From: Bin5 sp965116395
Lineage (GTDB): Bacteria; Chloroflexota; Anaerolineae; Caldilineales; Caldilineaceae
DNA length: 64,000 nucleotides
NCBI GenBank assembly: GCA_965116395.1
Contig: OZ220684.1
Coordinates: forward strand, 1,922,001 to 1,986,000
Reading direction: 5' to 3'
The stretch's first letter is position 1; the number at the start of each line of letters is the position of its first letter. The notes beneath the pieces are model-generated. The model had not been told where the DNA came from. It ran no database searches and worked only from the letters and a program-made list of their open reading frames with translations. This document shows, piece after piece, positions 1 through 8,118 of this stretch. A program made the translations under genes and the position numbers.

Positions 1-231
1 CAGATAGAAATTGCTCAGGAACAGTTGCTGAGCACTCAGATCTTTAGCTGGAAATACCATCTGCCATGCACTGGTCAAGATCGGATTGAGTCGGTCCTCG
101 ACGTATAGCAGCAGAAAAATCGCGACGATAATGATCATCGACCGGCCCAATTCCCGTGCATAGCCCTGGGCAAGGCCTATCAAGGTAATGATGCTGGCGA
201 TAGATCCAAAATATACTTCGATCAGGCCCAT
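1..231 (-). CDS. Membrane protein, partial (cut by window edge)
   Basis: The 77 visible codons start at an ATG at 231, fixed by an in-frame TGA three codons upstream. The peptide begins MGLIEVYFGSIASIITLIGL, then a short charged stretch (ARELGRS), then a second hydrophobic segment (MIIIVAIFLLLYV). Two hydrophobic helices separated by a basic turn resemble the N-terminus of the neighbouring membrane protein at 314-988 and of CvpA-type proteins in general, so both genes may encode related integral membrane proteins at the end of the cell-wall cluster. There is no clear Shine-Dalgarno sequence. The gene continues beyond the window, so family and length are open. A longer reading frame at 44-295 on the same strand is out of phase with this one and gives a non-membrane, low-quality peptide. 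Confidence 0.6.
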   Translation of the reverse strand, partial: MGLIEVYFGSIASIITLIGLAQGYARELGRSMIIIVAIFLLLYVEDRLNPILTSAWQMVFPAKDLSAQQLFLSNFYL

Positions 232-260
232 TACAGTTCAGTGCTTGGTAGTGGCTTATG

Positions 261-288
261 GTTGGTGGTTGGTGGTTGGTGGTTGGTG
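261..288. repeat. Heptamer tandem array (GTTGGTG x4)
   Basis: Four perfect copies of GTTGGTG lie in the short gap between two membrane protein genes, with degenerate heptamers just before them. Similar heptamer arrays with other units occur at 14094, 24356 and 24547. Confidence 0.85.
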
Positions 289-313
289 AGACCACTGTTT
301 AATATTCGCTCGA

Positions 314-988
314 CTAATTCTGGCCGCGTCGCAATGTGCTGATCACTGCCACAAGCAGCACTGTCAACGCAATTGCGGCCAGAATTGGCTGTTGAGGCCC
401 CAATGCCTCCCAGATGTTGTCGAAGTTGGACTCCATCATGTCGGTCACGCTACGCAGGAACCCCTGCACTCCCGTGCCGGGCGTTGAGACTGACGCAACC
501 CCGACCTCCGGAATGAAGGCGATCAGCCGCGGCGCAAAAGTAGGAATGTAAAACAGTCCGTTGCCCATGCCTATTATCGCCGCCAAGAGACCCGAAGAGC
601 TCTGATTGTCCGGGATCGCCTTGTTGGTCAGCATGTAGGTAAGAAGCAGCAGCCCCGACCAGACCAGAAACGAGACCGTTGGCTGGTCCGCTTCGGAGAG
701 CCATTCCGAGGGGCCCAGCGTGTACACCGGTTCCTGTCCTCCGTCCGCGCCCCCTGCGCGCAGCGAGGCCAGGAGCTTTGCGCCTATACTGATGACACCA
801 AAAATGATGCCCAGCACCTGCCTAACGATATCCAGGGCCAGGCCCTGATTTTGTTGCAGCAGGAAGAAGCCCCCGACCGAGACGGTCAGCACCGACAACT
901 CCCGGAACAGGCCCCGTCGGAACCCGATCCAACCAAAGAGGAGAACGTAGAGTACAAATGCAACTGTGCCTGGTGTAGTTTCACTCAT
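314..988 (-). CDS. CvpA-like integral membrane protein
   Basis: The 224-residue protein has about four hydrophobic segments, near residues 8-22, 30-62, 108-122 and 205-218, with a central polar loop. The segment VLLFGWIGFRRGLFRELSVL, a helix followed by a basic Gly-Arg turn, resembles the N-terminus of CvpA/colicin V production family proteins. The family assignment is an inference from this motif and the topology. It follows murG by 135 bases on the same strand and precedes another small membrane protein, so it may be the tail of the cell-wall operon. The function is unknown; a membrane role linked to envelope synthesis is suggested only by context. Confidence 0.65.
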   Translation of the reverse strand: MSETTPGTVAFVLYVLLFGWIGFRRGLFRELSVLTVSVGGFFLLQQNQGLALDIVRQVLGIIFGVISIGAKLLASLRAGGADGGQEPVYTLGPSEWLSEADQPTVSFLVWSGLLLLTYMLTNKAIPDNQSSSGLLAAIIGMGNGLFYIPTFAPRLIAFIPEVGVASVSTPGTGVQGFLRSVTDMMESNFDNIWEALGPQQPILAAIALTVLLVAVISTLRRGQN

Positions 989-1123
989 CTTTTATGCTTT
1001 CATCCTTGGAGGTGGGCATCTCTTGGGTCTGTCCCGCCTGCATTGCAATTACAATCTATGAACATAATCCATGATCTATAGTCCATGATCACGGCCCGTA
1101 ACCCCGGTGGCCGGGGAACTGCA

Positions 1124-2266
1124 CTAACCGCTTGCCGCGAGCCGCTGTAGTTCGCGTACGATATTGTCTGCCGCCTGGGGCCGGGCCAAAGCGCCTACCG
1201 CCGCCCCCATAGCGAGCCGGCGGCTCGCGTCCGACAGCAGCGCGGCTATCGTTGGTTCCAGCCTTTCTGCCAGCTGTCCGTCCTCGACAATGACAGCGCC
1301 GCCGGAATCTGCCAGCTTCTGCGCATTGGGGGCCTGGTGGGAGCCGGCGCCGGGCAGAGGCGCCAGTATCGATGGCAGACGCGCCAGCGGAAACTCGGCC
1401 AACACACTGGCCCCGGCACGGGCTACCGCCAGGTCTGCGCTGGCCAGCGCCCAGGCCATCTCCTCGTGCAGATAGGCCACGGGGTGGTAGCGGTCGGCCA
1501 GCAGGGTATAGGGCAGATCCGGCCCTTCCTGTTCCAGCAGCGGCCAGTCGCGCGTACCGACGACGTGCAGGATCTGGCAGGCGGGCAACAGGCCCGGCGC
1601 TGCCTGCCAGACAGCCCGGTTGATGCTGCGGGCGCCCTGGCTGCCGCCGAACACCAGCACCAGAGGCATTCCTTCCTCCAGCTCCAGTCCCAGCTTGCGC
1701 GTCAACATCTGCCGGGCTGCCTGCCTGTCCTCTATTGCCTTCACAACGCCGGCGCGCACAGGGTAGCCGGTGACCACCGCCTTGTGGCCAAAAAAGTCGG
1801 CCACTTCGGGGAAGCTGACCGCGACCCGTTGGGCCAGCCGGCTGAGCCAGCGCACCGCCAGGCCGGGCGTCATGTCCGGCAGATAGATCATTACCGGCAC
1901 CGACCGCATCCGGCAGGCTATCGCAACTGGCGCCATCACATATCCGCCGGTCGCGAAACATGCCTGCGGGCGAAACTCTTCAAGAATTTGCAGAGACTGC
2001 CGTATACCTGACGTCACTTTGGCCAGACTGCGTGATGCCGTCAATGGATTACGTCCTCGCAACGCGCCGCTTTGAATGTTGTGGAAGGGGATTCCAGCGT
2101 CCTGCACGAGAGGGTGCTCGATGCCGGTCCTGCTCCCCAGCCACAGCAGTGCCGGGTTAACCGGAGCGGGTGCGGCGGTCAGAGCGTTGGTTCGTAGCTG
2201 TTCGACGACGGCGAGAGCCGGATATACGTGTCCCCCGGTTCCACCACCCGAAATTAGGAGTCGCAT
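1124..2266 (-). CDS. murG: MurG, lipid II synthase (UDP-GlcNAc transferase)
   Basis: MurG transfers N-acetylglucosamine from UDP-GlcNAc to lipid I, giving lipid II at the inner face of the membrane. The 380-residue protein starts with the glycine-rich loop LISGGGTGGHVYPALAV, typical of the family, and carries VFGGSQGARSIN in the second half and the donor-binding region ARAGASVLAEFPL (about residues 285-297), followed by LPGAGSHQAPNA. The length is close to the usual 355-380. The start is well supported because the conserved glycine-rich loop begins at residue 7. It overlaps the 3' end of ftsW by 110 bases in another frame, unusually long for this pair, because FtsW has a long polar tail. Confidence 0.97.
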   Translation of the reverse strand: MRLLISGGGTGGHVYPALAVVEQLRTNALTAAPAPVNPALLWLGSRTGIEHPLVQDAGIPFHNIQSGALRGRNPLTASRSLAKVTSGIRQSLQILEEFRPQACFATGGYVMAPVAIACRMRSVPVMIYLPDMTPGLAVRWLSRLAQRVAVSFPEVADFFGHKAVVTGYPVRAGVVKAIEDRQAARQMLTRKLGLELEEGMPLVLVFGGSQGARSINRAVWQAAPGLLPACQILHVVGTRDWPLLEQEGPDLPYTLLADRYHPVAYLHEEMAWALASADLAVARAGASVLAEFPLARLPSILAPLPGAGSHQAPNAQKLADSGGAVIVEDGQLAERLEPTIAALLSDASRRLAMGAAVGALARPQAADNIVRELQRLAASG

Positions 2267-3530
2267 GGGCTGTTTGCCCCGGGGGGCCAGAGGATGCCCC
2301 GGATTTTCTTGACCTCAGAACGTTGAATAGGCCCCCGCCAGAGCGGTCGTCGGCTGTGGAGTGAGGGCGTGAGCCGGCTTCGCCTCGACGGGACGCGGCG
2401 GGCGGGGGTTGACCGCGATACCGGCTGATATTCAGCAGAATGCCGGCAGCTCCCATTGACGTGACAAGAGAACTGCCGCCGAAGCTGACGAACGGTAGTG
2501 TTACGCCGGTGGGGGGCGCGACGGCCACGGCTACCGCGATGTGAATTATGGCCTGCAAGATGATGAGCGCGGTGATGCCCACTGCCAGCAGAGAGCCGAA
2601 GATATCGGATGATTCACTGGCGATGCGCAGACCGCGATAGACAAACAGCGTGAAGAGGAGGATCACCAGCAGCGTGCCCAGCAGCCCCATCTCCTCGCCG
2701 ATTACCGCAAAGATATTGTCCGACCAACTCAAGGGTAGATTTCCGGGCAGCTTTTCGGTACTGTTGCCCAGACCCACGCCGAGCGGGCCTCCTTTGACAA
2801 TAGCCTGGCTGGCCTCGCGGATCTGCCATTCGGAGCTATTCAATGGAGACTGGATCGATTCGAGCAGTGCGTTGACCCGGCGGCTGGCATAGCTGTTGCG
2901 TGTAATCACCAGCCAGAAGGTGACGACGGCCACAAACCCGCCCAGGAAAAGCTGCTTCAGCTCGGCGCCCGCCAGGAAAAATATAATCAGCGCGGTGGCG
3001 ACGATCAGAATCGTCGTGCTGATATCCGGTTGCGCCACGATCAGCCCGGTCACAATCCCCATCAGCACGCCAAAGGGGATAAGGCCATAGTTGATATCTT
3101 TGATGCGGCTGCCTTTGCTGGCAAGCCAGGTGCTGATGTAGATGAGGACGATCACTTTGACCGGTTCACTGGGTTGTACGCGGCCGCCGAAAAAGGTACG
3201 GGTGGCGCCGAAGCGGTTATCCCCCAGAAAGATGACCGCCATCAGCGCCAGCAGCCCAACCGCCATCAGAGGTATGCTCCACCGCTCCCATATCCGGTAG
3301 GGAACGAGCGCCGCGCCGACCAGGGTCACCAGGCCGACCCCCAGCCAGCGGATTTGCAGAAGTACATAGTAGAAGGGCGATTCCCGGTTTTCCAGCGCCC
3401 AGGGGTAACTGGCGCTGAAGACCATTACAAACCCGAACAGAATCAGGCAGGTCAGGACCGTGGCCAGCGCCCAATCGAAGTTGGACCCGCTCCTGCCGAT
3501 CTGTCTCGCGTTGTTGACCTGTAGCGCCAT
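2157..3530 (-). CDS. ftsW: FtsW, septal peptidoglycan polymerase (SEDS family)
   Basis: FtsW is the SEDS-family glycosyltransferase that polymerises lipid II at the division septum together with its cognate class B penicillin-binding protein. The 457 residues contain about ten transmembrane segments and family motifs: VFSASYPWAL early, GARTFFGG-like GATRTFFGGRVQPSE, GPLGVGLGNSTEKLPGNLPL, DNIFAVIGEEMGLLG and LPFVSFGGSSLV near the end of the core. The motif usually written with His-Thr-Asp before FIFA reads SWSDNIFA here. The membrane core ends near residue 375. An Arg/Ser/Pro-rich, probably disordered tail of about 80 residues follows and runs into the start of murG. RodA is the alternative family member, but the position between murD and murG fits FtsW. 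Confidence 0.95.
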   Translation of the reverse strand: MALQVNNARQIGRSGSNFDWALATVLTCLILFGFVMVFSASYPWALENRESPFYYVLLQIRWLGVGLVTLVGAALVPYRIWERWSIPLMAVGLLALMAVIFLGDNRFGATRTFFGGRVQPSEPVKVIVLIYISTWLASKGSRIKDINYGLIPFGVLMGIVTGLIVAQPDISTTILIVATALIIFFLAGAELKQLFLGGFVAVVTFWLVITRNSYASRRVNALLESIQSPLNSSEWQIREASQAIVKGGPLGVGLGNSTEKLPGNLPLSWSDNIFAVIGEEMGLLGTLLVILLFTLFVYRGLRIASESSDIFGSLLAVGITALIILQAIIHIAVAVAVAPPTGVTLPFVSFGGSSLVTSMGAAGILLNISRYRGQPPPAASRRGEAGSRPHSTADDRSGGGLFNVLRSRKSGASSGPPGQTAHATPNFGWWNRGTRISGSRRRRTATNQRSDRRTRSG

Positions 3531-3608
3531 TTTCGTTCCTCTATAGCCGGCCGCAACCTGCCGTAGCCAGTACCTCCAAGTCAGAAGGCCGGCATACTGC
3601 GGCTGCAG

Positions 3609-5156
3609 CTAACCGCTAACCACCAGATTGCGGAAATGCTCCCCGCGCTGTTCGAAGTTTTTGTAGGCATCGTAGCTGGTGCCGCCCGGCGAAAACAGCA
3701 CAACCGTACCCGGCGTTGCCGTCTGTTTGGCCAGGACAACGGCCTCATCCAAGCGCTGCACGACCGCACAACAGGGAGCGGATATACGCCGGAACGAGGC
3801 CCTTTCCCTCACCTTATCGGCGATCATCGACCCCGCTTCCCCGAACCCGATCAGACATTGGACCCGGTCCAACACTTCGTCGGCGAACGTATCCCAGGGT
3901 AAGTTCTTGTCTTTGCCGCCGGCCAGGAGAATGAGTGTCTGCGCGCCCGGGGGGAAGACCTGCAGCCCGGCGACGGCCCGCTCCGGCGCAGTTGCAATGC
4001 TGTCGTTGATCCATACAACGTTACCCTTGGGCCGCATCTCCTCCAGCCTGTGCGGTACACCGGCAAAGGAGCGGGCAACACGGCCCATCGCCTCTACGGA
4101 TGCGCCGGCCGCGCCGCTGATCGCGGCCGCGCCCAACAGGTTGCTGATATTGTGTTCCCCCCGCAACCGTACATCGCTGCGGCGGCAGAATGGCCGGCCC
4201 TCAGAAATCAGATCTTCGGTCGATTCGGATGCCCAGGCACCGTCGTCCGGCGGCAGGGTCTCGGCATGGCGACTTGACAGGCGTCGGCGTCGGCTGGAAG
4301 AGATGGAAAAGGGGATGATCCGCCGGTCTTTGCCGAGGGCAGTTCGGCATTGCGCCAGGAGGGAGTCCAGCGCCCATTCGGCGGGAACCGGCGTCTCTTC
4401 ATCATCCCAGCCGGCCATCCGGCCAGCCACCGGATCATCGGCGCTGAAGACCACCACGCTGGTCGGCTTCAGATGGCGCAACAGATTGGATTTCGCCAGA
4501 GCATAGTCGGCCATTGATGAATGCCGGTCCAGGTGATTTGGCGTGATATTGAGAATGGCGGCCACGTCCGGCCCCAGCCGGTCCAGCGGCCCGTATGCCA
4601 GATTGGGGTCGAACAGCTCGAGCTGAAAACTGCTCAGTTCCAGCACCATCATGTCATCTTGCCGGATCGTATCGAGGCGGTCCACCAGCGGCCTGCCGAT
4701 ATTGCCGCCAACATGGACGGTACGAGCGCCGCCGGCAGTCTCTTGCAACATTTCTCCGACGAGCGTTGTCGTTGTTGTCTTGCCGCTGCTGCCGGTGATG
4801 GCGATGACAGGGCAGGGCGCCAGTTGCATTGTGAGCAGGCTGTCATTGCTCAGAGGGATGCCGCGGCGAATGGCGTCCTGCACCAGCGGCGTTTGCAGCA
4901 TCACGCCGCCGCTGAGGCAGAGCAGATCGCAGCCGTCCAGCAGGTCAGAAGGGTGTCCGCCGAGGGCCAGCACAACCGGCAGATCACCCAGCTGATCCAA
5001 CTCCTCCGTCAGCCTTTCGGCCGGCGCGACATCGCTGATCGTTACATTTGCGCCGGCTGCCGCGAAGAAACGGGCCAAAGCCAGTCCTTGACGGCCCATC
5101 CCCAGAATAACGACATTGCGTTTTTCAAAGTTGAACTCTTCGCTGTTGGCAATCAC
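3609..5156 (-). CDS. murD: MurD, UDP-MurNAc-L-alanine:D-glutamate ligase
   Basis: MurD adds D-glutamate to UDP-N-acetylmuramoyl-L-alanine in the cytoplasm, using ATP. The 515 residues show an N-terminal Rossmann domain (VVILGMGRQGLALARFF), the ATP loop ITGSSGKTTTTTLVGEML (about residues 119-136), the NITPNHLDRH motif of Mur ligases (about 207-216) and a C-terminal domain with LAGGKDKNLPWD and LFSPGGTSYDAYKNFEQRG. The protein is longer than the usual roughly 450 because of a Ser/Arg-rich insert of about 50 residues before the RGEHNISN motif. It lies between mraY and ftsW in the dcw cluster. The assignment is secure; the insert looks like a low-complexity linker. Confidence 0.96.
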   Translation of the reverse strand: MIANSEEFNFEKRNVVILGMGRQGLALARFFAAAGANVTISDVAPAERLTEELDQLGDLPVVLALGGHPSDLLDGCDLLCLSGGVMLQTPLVQDAIRRGIPLSNDSLLTMQLAPCPVIAITGSSGKTTTTTLVGEMLQETAGGARTVHVGGNIGRPLVDRLDTIRQDDMMVLELSSFQLELFDPNLAYGPLDRLGPDVAAILNITPNHLDRHSSMADYALAKSNLLRHLKPTSVVVFSADDPVAGRMAGWDDEETPVPAEWALDSLLAQCRTALGKDRRIIPFSISSSRRRRLSSRHAETLPPDDGAWASESTEDLISEGRPFCRRSDVRLRGEHNISNLLGAAAISGAAGASVEAMGRVARSFAGVPHRLEEMRPKGNVVWINDSIATAPERAVAGLQVFPPGAQTLILLAGGKDKNLPWDTFADEVLDRVQCLIGFGEAGSMIADKVRERASFRRISAPCCAVVQRLDEAVVLAKQTATPGTVVLFSPGGTSYDAYKNFEQRGEHFRNLVVSG

Positions 5157-5282
5157 GAATTTATTCTCCTTCCAGTTTCCAGATCCTGGTCAGTGCCTTG
5201 CCCCCGGCAGTTACCAAAGGTTGAAAACCGGCTACTAAGAATTGAGGTGCAGTTGCCAGCATGAAACCTGTCTGGTCGGCGG

Positions 5283-6293
5283 TCATCCATTCCACAGCGC
5301 CAGGGCCACCCCCAGCATTCCACTCAGCACACCGACTATCCAGAATCTCTCTTTGACTTGTGTTTCGCTCCAACCCATCAACTCAAAATGATGGTGGATC
5401 GGGGTCATCTTGAACATGCGAATATCACGACCCAGGTAGCGGCGGCTGAACTTTGCAGAAGCCACCTGCAGTAGTACCGAAACAGTTTCGGCGACAAATA
5501 CGAACCCTACGACCGGCAGCAGCAGCCATTGACCGGTCATCAACGCCACCAGTGCAAGCGTTGCGCCCAAGGCCAGGCTGCCGGTATCACCCATAAAGAT
5601 CTGTGCCGGATGGGCGTTGAACCAGAGAAATGCGAACAGGGCACCCACCACCGTGAAACAGAAAGCCGCCAGATAGGTCTGCCCCTGCATATGGGCGATC
5701 AGCCCGTAGCTCGCAAACGAAATACTGCTGATGCTCCCCGCCAGACTGTCCAGCCCATCCGTCAGATTTACCGCATTGCTGAATCCGATAATGATAAAAA
5801 TCCCAACCGGGATGAACAGCCAGCCGATCGAAACCCACTCGGTAATGCCAGGCACGCCAACATAGTACAGATCGGGCGGCCCGAAATAGAGAATGCCCAC
5901 GATGATCGCGGCAAACACAAATTGGAATCCGCTCTTCATCCGCGCCGACATCCCCTTGCCCTTGCCCCTGCCGCGCAGTCCCAGCCAGTCATCAACTGCC
6001 CCCAGGGTTGCGTGCGCCGCCAGACAGAAAAAGAGCAACAGAGTACTCTTGCCTATCAGCGTGAAGCCAAGCAGATTCGCCAGATTAAGCGCCCCCGTGA
6101 TCAGCAGGACCGGAACCACAAACAACAGCCCTCCCATTGTCGGCGTCCCCGTCTTCTCCTGATGCGAGTCCGGTCCTTCCATCCGCACCTGTTTGCCGAT
6201 TCGGTGGTGTCTGAGTAAGGCGATCAGCGGCTGCCCCCAAATCACGGCAATGAAGAAGCTGAGTGTCCCCAGCACCAACGGAGATTCCATCAA
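5283..6293 (-). CDS. mraY: MraY, lipid I synthase (phospho-MurNAc-pentapeptide transferase)
   Basis: MraY moves phospho-MurNAc-pentapeptide from UDP onto undecaprenyl phosphate, giving lipid I. The 336-residue multi-spanning protein has the family landmarks in order: KTGTPTMGGLLF, the Asp-Asp pair in GAVDDWLGL, NLTDGLDSLAGS, FMGDTGSLALGA and the HHH loop in PIHHHFELMGWSE. The catalytic aspartates and the histidine loop are all present. It follows murF by 8 bases and precedes murD by 126 bases, the standard dcw order. Confidence 0.98.
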   Translation of the reverse strand: MMESPLVLGTLSFFIAVIWGQPLIALLRHHRIGKQVRMEGPDSHQEKTGTPTMGGLLFVVPVLLITGALNLANLLGFTLIGKSTLLLFFCLAAHATLGAVDDWLGLRGRGKGKGMSARMKSGFQFVFAAIIVGILYFGPPDLYYVGVPGITEWVSIGWLFIPVGIFIIIGFSNAVNLTDGLDSLAGSISSISFASYGLIAHMQGQTYLAAFCFTVVGALFAFLWFNAHPAQIFMGDTGSLALGATLALVALMTGQWLLLPVVGFVFVAETVSVLLQVASAKFSRRYLGRDIRMFKMTPIHHHFELMGWSETQVKERFWIVGVLSGMLGVALALWNG

Positions 6294-6301
6294 TGAGCCT
6301 C

Positions 6302-8053
6302 TTAACCTTCCAGGAGGCCGCCGTCGACCCCATCGTCGGACGTTTGGCGGCGGGCGAGCTCTGTCGCTGCAGCTGTTGCCGGCTCTCGTGAAATCTCGCC
6401 GACTATTCGGTCCATCCCTACTGCACGGCTGCCTTTGACGAGCAACAGATCCTGCGGCTGAGCCAACTCCTTCAGAAGCAGTACAGCCGTCTCGAAATCG
6501 TCGGTTGCGTACACAGCTTGCGAGGACAGGCCTGCCCTTCGGGCCTCATCGGCGATAATCCGACCCAGGCCGCCGACTGTAACCAGCAGGTCGGTTACGC
6601 CCGCGGCATGGGCGCCCACCTGTCTGTGTCCCTCTGTCGTGAAAGTGCCCAACTCTCGCATATCGCCGAGAATCGCGATGCGGCGGCCGCCGCGGTGTTT
6701 CCGAGACTGCCCGTTGACAGACGGGGACGTCCGTTTCGATGCCCCTGACGCCATCTCCGGGCCCTTGACGGCGGGCGAACAGTCCGCGCCCGCCTGGCCG
6801 CGGGTGAACAGGTCGTTCAACAGATTGAGGGCGGCAAGGGTGCTGATAGGGCTGGCGTTGTATGTGTCGTCGATGACGGTGCTGCCGTTGACGCCCGGTT
6901 TCACAACAAGCCGCAACTGACCCGGCGCCTGCTGCAGGCCGGTGACAATCTCTTGCCAAGTCAGATCGTTGACAATCCCGACGGCAGCCGCGCCCAGGGC
7001 CGTATACACGGCATGTGTGCCCAAAAGAGGCACGCTCAGGCGCTGGCTGTGGATGCGGCCGTTTTGCTGCCGGTGATGGAAACGGAAGCGGATGCCTTCC
7101 ATGCCCAGGCTTTCGATCTCGTCGGCCCACAGATCCGCTTCAGCGCTGAGGCCATAGAAAAAAGGCCGGGCAGCGGTGACCGCCGCCATGGCCCGAACGC
7201 GTGCGTCGTCGCGGTTCAGAATGGCTACGCCCCCGTTCTGCGCGTTGGGCAGAGCCTCCACGAGCTCGGCCTTAGCTTGTGCGATCCGGTCTATCGTGCC
7301 CAGCCGCTCCAAATGGGTCGGGCCGACATTCGTCACAACGCCGACCTGGGGCCGCGCCAGGCTGCAGAGCAGGCGGATTTCGCCCAAATCGTACATCCCC
7401 ATCTCCAACACTGTGCGCTCGTGGCTCGTGTGCAACCCCAGGAGAGCCAGCGGCAACCCCTGTTCGCTGTTGAGATTGCCGGTGTTGTGATGGGTGCGGT
7501 AGCGTTGGGCGAGAACCGAAGCAGCCAACTCTTTTGTGCTGGTTTTGCCTACGCTGCCGGTCACGCCGATCACCCGCAGATCCGGTCGGGTGCGATGCAG
7601 CCGTTGAAAGATGCCTGCGGCCTGTAGAGCCGTATTGGCGTCGGGTACGATGTAGGCAATGGCGCGGCCGGGTTCAAACTGCGCAGAAGGAAAACAAAGC
7701 CGCGGCCGCGCGCGGTTCGGTTGGTCGCTCTCTTCTTTCTTTTCTTCGCCCTCTCCAAGTCGGCCGCGGCAGTCGACCAGCAGCGCATCGGTTGCGCGCA
7801 GCTGGCCAAGGCCCCGCTCTTCGCAGATGACTGCATCAGCGCCGCCGGCCAGCGCCTGGCCGATGAATCTGTGGCCGTCTGTGCGCGCGCCGCTGAATGC
7901 AATAAACAGAGACCCTGCTTCGACGTCGCGGCTGTCCAGGACCGCACAACTGATGGGCCGGGGCGTCAACGCCTGCGGCGGCGGCGTCCCCGTCAGCGCC
8001 TGCCAGAGTGTATGTTGGGTGATAAAAGTCTCTACGTTTGGTCGGTCTGCCAC
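6302..8053 (-). CDS. murF: MurF, UDP-MurNAc-tripeptide:D-Ala-D-Ala ligase
   Basis: MurF adds D-alanyl-D-alanine to the UDP-MurNAc-tripeptide. I place the start at GTG 8053 (VADRPNVETF) because AAAGGAA lies about 10 bases upstream and earlier codons would overlap ftsI. The 583 residues contain the N-terminal substrate domain (DSRDVEAGSLFIAF), the ATP loop GVTGSVGKTSTKELA, NVGPTHLERLG and YNASPIST. The protein is well above the usual 450-480 residues. Three extras explain this: a charged insert after the first domain (GEGEEKKEESDQ), an insert of about 30 residues before RRIAILGDMRELG, and a C-terminal tail ending DDGVDGGLLEG. The last two coincide with copies of the dispersed palindromic repeat described separately. 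Confidence 0.95.
   Translation of the reverse strand: MADRPNVETFITQHTLWQALTGTPPPQALTPRPISCAVLDSRDVEAGSLFIAFSGARTDGHRFIGQALAGGADAVICEERGLGQLRATDALLVDCRGRLGEGEEKKEESDQPNRARPRLCFPSAQFEPGRAIAYIVPDANTALQAAGIFQRLHRTRPDLRVIGVTGSVGKTSTKELAASVLAQRYRTHHNTGNLNSEQGLPLALLGLHTSHERTVLEMGMYDLGEIRLLCSLARPQVGVVTNVGPTHLERLGTIDRIAQAKAELVEALPNAQNGGVAILNRDDARVRAMAAVTAARPFFYGLSAEADLWADEIESLGMEGIRFRFHHRQQNGRIHSQRLSVPLLGTHAVYTALGAAAVGIVNDLTWQEIVTGLQQAPGQLRLVVKPGVNGSTVIDDTYNASPISTLAALNLLNDLFTRGQAGADCSPAVKGPEMASGASKRTSPSVNGQSRKHRGGRRIAILGDMRELGTFTTEGHRQVGAHAAGVTDLLVTVGGLGRIIADEARRAGLSSQAVYATDDFETAVLLLKELAQPQDLLLVKGSRAVGMDRIVGEISREPATAAATELARRQTSDDGVDGGLLEG
6314..6359 (+). repeat. Dispersed palindromic element, copy 1 (murF 3' end)
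   Basis: Copy of the roughly 45-bp element with left arm GAGGCCGYCGYCGAC and right arm TTGGCGGCGGGCGA. It overlaps the end of murF and supplies its last codons and stop; the encoded tail contains RRQTSDDGVDGG. Confidence 0.75.
6746..6780 (+). repeat. Dispersed palindromic element, copy 2 (inside murF)
   Basis: Matches the element from GACGCCATCT through the right arm TTGACGGCGGGCGAAC; the left arm is weak. It lies within murF exactly where the protein has an extra segment of about 30 residues, and it keeps the frame. Confidence 0.6.
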
Positions 8054-8118
8054 CGATTCAGATTCCTTTGAACAGCAGTGGCTCGTCGCTGAACCGGCCA
8101 CCGGCAACCAACTGTGAT

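Noticed and set aside
44..295. 83-residue minus-strand frame at the left edge
   Set aside because: The in-phase alternative starting at 231 gives a membrane protein and continues to the window edge; this one includes the heptamer array as coding sequence.
575..620. Inverted copy of the palindromic element in the CvpA-like gene
   Set aside because: Only CGCCGCCAAG and a few following bases match; the region is ordinary membrane-protein coding sequence.
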